Source of the DNA: Lysinibacillus xylanilyticus
GTDB lineage: Bacteria; Bacillota; Bacilli; Bacillales_A; Planococcaceae
DNA length: 64,000 bases
Assembly (NCBI RefSeq): GCF_001183605.1
Contig: NZ_LFXJ01000005.1
Coordinates: 1,583,003 to 1,647,002 of the forward strand
Reading direction: 5' to 3'
Made by a program: the position numbers and the translations under genes. The notes below the pieces were generated by a model. That model was not told the origin of the DNA. It was given only the letters and a program-made list of their open reading frames with translations, and ran no database searches. Of the stretch, positions 60,814-64,000 are shown one piece after another (position 1 is the first letter of the stretch; each line of letters starts with the position of its first letter).

Positions 60814-62043
60814 TTAAAATGCCCAGCTACCTTTGCGGAAAATTGGCTCTACAGTTCCATCTGGTAGAATACCGTCGATGTCCATCTCACTGCTACCAAT
60901 CATAAAGTCCTCATGTGTTACTGAAATATTTGCACCTAACGCTTCAAGCTGATCGTCTTCTAAATCTCTTCCACCCTCTAAGCAAGTTGGATAAGCTTTA
61001 CCAATCGCTAAATGGTTCGATGCATTCTCATCAAACAATGTATTAAAATATAAAATCCCCGATGCAGAAATTGGTGATTCATGTGGTACAAGTGCTACCT
61101 CACCTAAATAGCAAGAGCCTTCGTCCACATTCATAAGCTCCTGTAAAAAATCATGTCCTATCTGTGCTTCAGCTTTAACAATTTTTCCTTCTTCAAATGT
61201 CAGTTTAAAGCCGTCGATAATATTCCCTTGATAAACTAATGGTTTTGTATTGCTTACATAGCCATTTACACCTTGTTTCATCGGTAACGTATAAACCTCT
61301 TCTGTCGGCATATTAGCCATAAAGATAGTATCATCTGGCGTTTTACCACCCCCAGTAATCCATTTATGCTGTGGTGCTAATGCAATTGTTAAATCAGTAC
61401 CTGGCGCTGTATAGTGAAGCTTCGCATATTTTTTATTGTTCAGTAGGGCCGCACGAGATTCTAAATTTGTTACTTGTTCACGCCATTTTTCAACAGTATC
61501 TCCTTCACCGATACGAACAGTCTTAAAAATGGCCTCCCATAATGCTGGTACTTGATCCTCAGTTGCTAAGTTCGGGAACACCTTCGATGCCCACTTTGGT
61601 GAAGGAACTGCTACCATCGACCAAGCTATTAAATCCTTCATTACTGCGTTGCGAATGTTTTCCAGGGCAGCTCCTGATACCTTTTGATATGTAGCTAGAC
61701 GATCGGCTGAAATACCTGTAAATTTATCAGGGTCTGCAGCATCTATCATTAATAGTGCTCCTTTACGTTCGATCAGCTCATCATTCATTTTGACTATCCA
61801 TTCTGGAAAACGATTAAATTCTTCATCTGAGGCATGCTCAAAGTAAGCACGATCCATTTCCTCATCTGATAAATTAACATGAACACGTCCCGCCCCAGCC
61901 TTATAAGCCTCTTTAACAACTAAACGGGCGAAATCCAATGCATCCACAGATGTATTGACTAATAAGTATTGCCCTGGTTGAATATTGACACCAACTTTCA
62001 CCAAAAGTTCTGCATATGCTTGTAATTTTTCTTCAAATTTCAT
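60814..62043 (-). CDS. M29-family leucyl/AmpS-type aminopeptidase
   Basis: The ~409-residue protein follows the AmpS/PepS/aminopeptidase T family: VGVNIQPGQYLLVNTS at the start, GTDLTIALAPQHKWITGGGK, ANMPTEEVYTLPMKQGVNGY, EIGL-type Glu and His ligands in YLGEVALVPHESPI and VTHEDFMIGSSEMDIDG. It is a metal-dependent aminopeptidase. ATG at 62043 follows GAGGTAAATAAT. The frame stays open upstream into a frameshifted extension (62044-62201). Confidence 0.94.
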   Translation of the reverse strand: MKFEEKLQAYAELLVKVGVNIQPGQYLLVNTSVDALDFARLVVKEAYKAGAGRVHVNLSDEEMDRAYFEHASDEEFNRFPEWIVKMNDELIERKGALLMIDAADPDKFTGISADRLATYQKVSGAALENIRNAVMKDLIAWSMVAVPSPKWASKVFPNLATEDQVPALWEAIFKTVRIGEGDTVEKWREQVTNLESRAALLNNKKYAKLHYTAPGTDLTIALAPQHKWITGGGKTPDDTIFMANMPTEEVYTLPMKQGVNGYVSNTKPLVYQGNIIDGFKLTFEEGKIVKAEAQIGHDFLQELMNVDEGSCYLGEVALVPHESPISASGILYFNTLFDENASNHLAIGKAYPTCLEGGRDLEDDQLEALGANISVTHEDFMIGSSEMDIDGILPDGTVEPIFRKGSWAF

Positions 62044-62201
62044 ATTATTTACCTCGCTTCTGTCCAATTGTTTTTTACTCTCCGCTACCTTGTCTTCATA
62101 CCATACTTTCTGTACAGATTTCCCAGTAATTTCTCTTGACCACTTTTCATACGCTTTTTCCTCACTATATGATAAAAAAAATGGGGTTTTTTATCACTCA
62201 T
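62044..62201 (-). pseudogene. Frameshifted small reading frame upstream of the M29 gene
   Basis: AGGAGGTAAATAT precedes ATG at 62201, reading MSDKKPHFF; after a T8 run the protein-like frame is shifted by one (SEEKAYEKWSREITGKSVQK, VWYEDKVAESKK) and runs without a stop into the M29 gene. One more T would join them. Either a slippery/frameshifted extension or a small gene that has lost its stop. Confidence 0.4.
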
Positions 62202-62281
62202 ATATTTACCTCCTAAACTTTGATTCCGTTAATCCGTTTTTCTTCACCGTTCACTCCCTTCTTTCAAAAAGTTATCATTTT

Positions 62282-62299
62282 TGATAGATAAACATATCA
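62282..62299. promoter_or_regulatory. TetR operator-like dyad, copy 2
   Basis: TGATAGATAAACATATCA is the same dyad as at 58972 with one change, in a ~50-base block of shared sequence; TTGATATCAA (62301-62310) is a further small palindrome. It lies upstream of the M29/hydrolase group. Confidence 0.65.
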
Positions 62300-62442
62300 T
62301 TTGATATCAATATAAATCATTTTAAATGAATTATCAAGCCTTTTAAACTCATTTTTTCAAAAGTTTGGTAAAAACTGTGTAAATCTAGGCTCTAGAGTAA
62401 ATAAAAAAAACAATTTTTACTAGAGATTAATCAAAATGGTTT

Positions 62443-62745
62443 GTAGCGCCTTCACCGATAAGAACAGCTTTAAAAATAGCCTCCCATAATGCTGGTACTT
62501 GTTCCTCAGCTACTAAGTTCAGGAACACCTTCGATGACCCACTTTGATGAAGGAACTGCTACCATCTACCAAGCTATTAATTCCTTCATTACGGCGTTGC
62601 GATTGTTTCTCAGAACAGCTCCTGATACCTTTTGATAGGTAGCTAGACGATCGGCTGAAATACCTGTTGATTTATCAGGGTCTGCAGCATCTATCTTTAA
62701 TAGTGCTCCTTTACGTTCGATCAGCTCATCATTCATTTTGAACTA
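62443..62745 (-). pseudogene. Decayed partial copy of the M29 aminopeptidase gene
   Basis: About 300 bases match 61497-61793 with scattered changes and small indels; the frame is broken (e.g. an extra base pair near 62535). It lies upstream of the intact gene in the same orientation. Confidence 0.85.
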
Positions 62746-62817
62746 TTTATTCTCTATTCTTACTCATTTGTAAGAATAGATAGATTTTTATAATTCACTA
62801 CCAATCTTAAAACATAG

Positions 62818-62848
62818 AAAAAAAGACTAGCTTGGCTAGTCTTCTTTT
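62818..62848. terminator. Hairpin terminator
   Basis: AAAGACTAGC pairs with GCTAGTCTT around TTG, with A- and T-runs outside. Another hairpin, TCTATTCTTAC/GTAAGAATAGA, lies at 62755-62782. The stretch 62749-63085 holds no gene. Confidence 0.65.
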
Positions 62849-63089
62849 ATTATGCGGCTATAGGATTGGCAACACACGCAAGTTTACTGTCAATCCTTCT
62901 ATATTATTTTACAGGTAGCTGTCGCAACTTAACCATAATAAATCTCCACAATTTTATTCAAATACCTTTGACTTATACTATATAAAAGTCAAACAAACCT
63001 AACTCACTTACACCTTTGTTTATCAAGGTTTGTAAGGATATTAGAAGTATATTTATTATTGCTTGACCAACCTTATCTATATAACAAAA

Positions 63090-63258
63090 TGGCGATTTTC
63101 CCCATTAATCATCACATCTTCTTTAAAATATTTTAGTAGCTATATATATAAACATAAAACTCAACTAATCAGATTAGTTGAGTTTAGTGTAAAATACCTT
63201 ACTACTATCTTACTTTAAACAATCTAAAATATCACTTACTAAAATCTTTGTACCTGGA
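63090..63258. repeat. Duplicate of the topB 5' flank (55015-55187)
   Basis: About 170 bases repeat the first topB codons (as ATGGGGAAAATCGCC on the minus strand), its leader, the hairpin AAACTCAACTAATC, and the PGTKILVSDIL tail, with roughly a dozen differences. It has no topB body. Confidence 0.9.
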
Positions 63259-63335
63259 GGGTAATACGTGTCCTTATTATCATCCCATTCATCAGGGGAC
63301 AATTCTTTGATTGTATTGAAAAATGCACAAAAAAT
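63210..63335 (-). pseudogene. C-terminal fragment of an unknown acidic protein
   Basis: On the minus strand FFNTIKELSPDEWDDNKDTY then YPPGTKILVSDILDCLK and a stop. The left part (63210-63258) is shared with 55138-55187. It has no start. A hairpin terminator (63330-63366) lies at its upstream edge. Confidence 0.5.
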
Positions 63336-63366
63336 CGCTATGTACCTATTGGAACATAGCGATTTT
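63330..63366. terminator. Hairpin terminator between two fragments
   Basis: AAAATCGCTATGT pairs with ACATAGCGATTTT. On the minus strand it is followed by Ts and overlaps the stop of the fragment at 63338. Confidence 0.7.
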
Positions 63367-63470
63367 CGTACGAGGGGAACATTTCATCAGCTAATGAAAG
63401 TGTAGTTTTTTCTAAAGTAAATGTTTCTCCATTGGGGGAGTATATATGAACCTCTATAAAGAGGAGTGTT
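63338..63470 (-). pseudogene. C-terminal fragment of an unknown protein
   Basis: On the minus strand ~43 residues (EVHIYSPNGETFTLEKTTLS, LADEMFPSYENRYVPIGT) end at TAG 63338, inside the terminator hairpin, as normal gene ends do. An in-frame TAA lies just upstream and there is no start codon. Confidence 0.45.
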
Positions 63471-63651
63471 TAGAAAGCTCAAGTACAAATATTACTGTAT
63501 TTTATTTAAATTTGTTTTTTTTACTGCTTATTCTGATCTGCTTCAAATTGGCTTATTGCTCCTGAATGTACCTATTTGAGCTAGTTAAATAGCTTATACC
63601 TTCTCTTTAAATACCGCTGGTTTGCTTACTGAATTACTCACTATATTTTTA

Positions 63652-64000
63652 TCACTTAATTCCAAGAGCTTCTTCAAGTTGTTTTATTGCTTCCTCTATC
63701 GTTAATGTACCTGCCTCTACTTGGTTGAAAATTTCTTGTACTTTGTTTTTAAAAATCTCATCTAAGTTCGCTGGTTTACTTACTAGTTGTTTATCTCCCT
63801 TCATTCCAAGTGCTTCATCAAGTTGTTTTGTTGCTTCTACTTTCGTTAATGTACCTTCCTCTGCTTGGTAGAAAACTACTTGTACTTTTTCTTTAGAAAT
63901 CTCATCTAAGTTCGCTGGTTTACTTACTAGTTGTTTATCTCCCTTCATTCCAAGTGCTTCATCAAGTTGTTTTGTTGCTTCTTCTTTCGTTAATGTACCT
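63652..64000 (-). CDS. Tandem-repeat protein, C-terminal part (runs off the window)
   Basis: The last ~116 codons of a gene that continues past base 64000. It is made of ~49-residue repeats: GTLTKEEATKQLDEALGMKG, then DKQLVSKPANLDEISKEKVQ ... AEE, with the final unit ending EEALGIK. Each unit pairs a short linker with a helical segment; the units are nearly identical in DNA over ~147 bases. Probably a surface or secreted repeat protein; the N-terminus is not in view. Confidence 0.75.
   Translation of the reverse strand, partial: GTLTKEEATKQLDEALGMKGDKQLVSKPANLDEISKEKVQVVFYQAEEGTLTKVEATKQLDEALGMKGDKQLVSKPANLDEIFKNKVQEIFNQVEAGTLTIEEAIKQLEEALGIK

Noticed and set aside
63446..63565. Plus-strand 39-residue frame with a GGGGGAG site and a hydrophobic C-terminal half
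   Set aside because: It overlaps a minus-strand fragment with much stronger protein character; composition is what AT-rich non-coding DNA often gives.
1..64000. CRISPR arrays, tRNA or rRNA genes, prophage
   Set aside because: No regularly spaced short direct repeats, cloverleaf genes or phage structural genes were seen on either strand; the only regular repeats are inside protein genes or are the dispersed elements listed.

Overview
The window looks like chromosome from a low-GC, Gram-positive, spore-former-type bacterium of the Bacillaceae/Planococcaceae (Lysinibacillus-like). The grounds are AT-rich sequence, strong AGGAGG-type ribosome sites, frequent TTG/GTG starts, many short lipoproteins, a LysM-3D cell-wall protein, a cobalamin riboswitch with an intrinsic terminator, and Bacillus-type MerR, MarR, Rrf2 and GntR regulators. 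The genus is an inference. No rRNA, tRNA, CRISPR array, intact IS or prophage was seen.

Layout. 1-3.3 kb: small membrane proteins and lipoproteins, all on the minus strand, separated by a repeated border motif (CACCCCGTTAG) and a minus-strand terminator module. The same module flanks an aminoglycoside-phosphotransferase-like gene at 41.3-42.4 kb. 3.4-16 kb: single-gene accessory units (SET protein, Rrf2/thioredoxin-reductase-like/thioredoxin group, DinB, CPBP protease, MerR, two AraC regulators, glycosyltransferase, VOC protein, WYL regulator). 16-23 kb: DUF418 membrane protein and a MerR regulator with two 19-bp-spacer promoters, an SDR, DUF2087, a uridine-kinase-like protein, and a FadR-like regulator with a fatty-acid-hydroxylase-family gene. 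23-27 kb: DUF4822 lipoprotein, sensor kinase, response regulator and ankyrin lipoprotein. 27-38 kb: RibD-like reductase, NCS2 permease, LURP-like protein, glutathione-independent formaldehyde dehydrogenase, and an XRE-cupin/EutH/M24-peptidase operon. 38-48 kb: LysM-3D protein, YiaAB protein, APH-like kinase, MarR with a heterodimeric ABC exporter, a Tn7-type tnsA fossil and a peroxiredoxin. 48-52.3 kb: cobalamin-riboswitch operon (permease, ATPase, binding protein, siroheme-reductase-like protein). 52.5-64 kb: topB with a decayed zinc-ribbon reading frame behind it, secreted proteins, a TetR group with an alpha/beta hydrolase and an M29 aminopeptidase, several duplicated or decayed fragments, and a tandem-repeat protein running off the right edge.

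The genes mostly work as small self-regulated units: regulator plus target with visible operators (FadR-like, MerR, MarR, XRE-cupin, TetR). Decayed fragments (tnsA, two IS605-type remnants, GNAT, M29, topB tail, several unknowns) show that the region has gained and lost genes repeatedly. The most unusual structural signal is the repeat-bounded, same-orientation arrangement of single genes at 0-3 kb and 41-42 kb.
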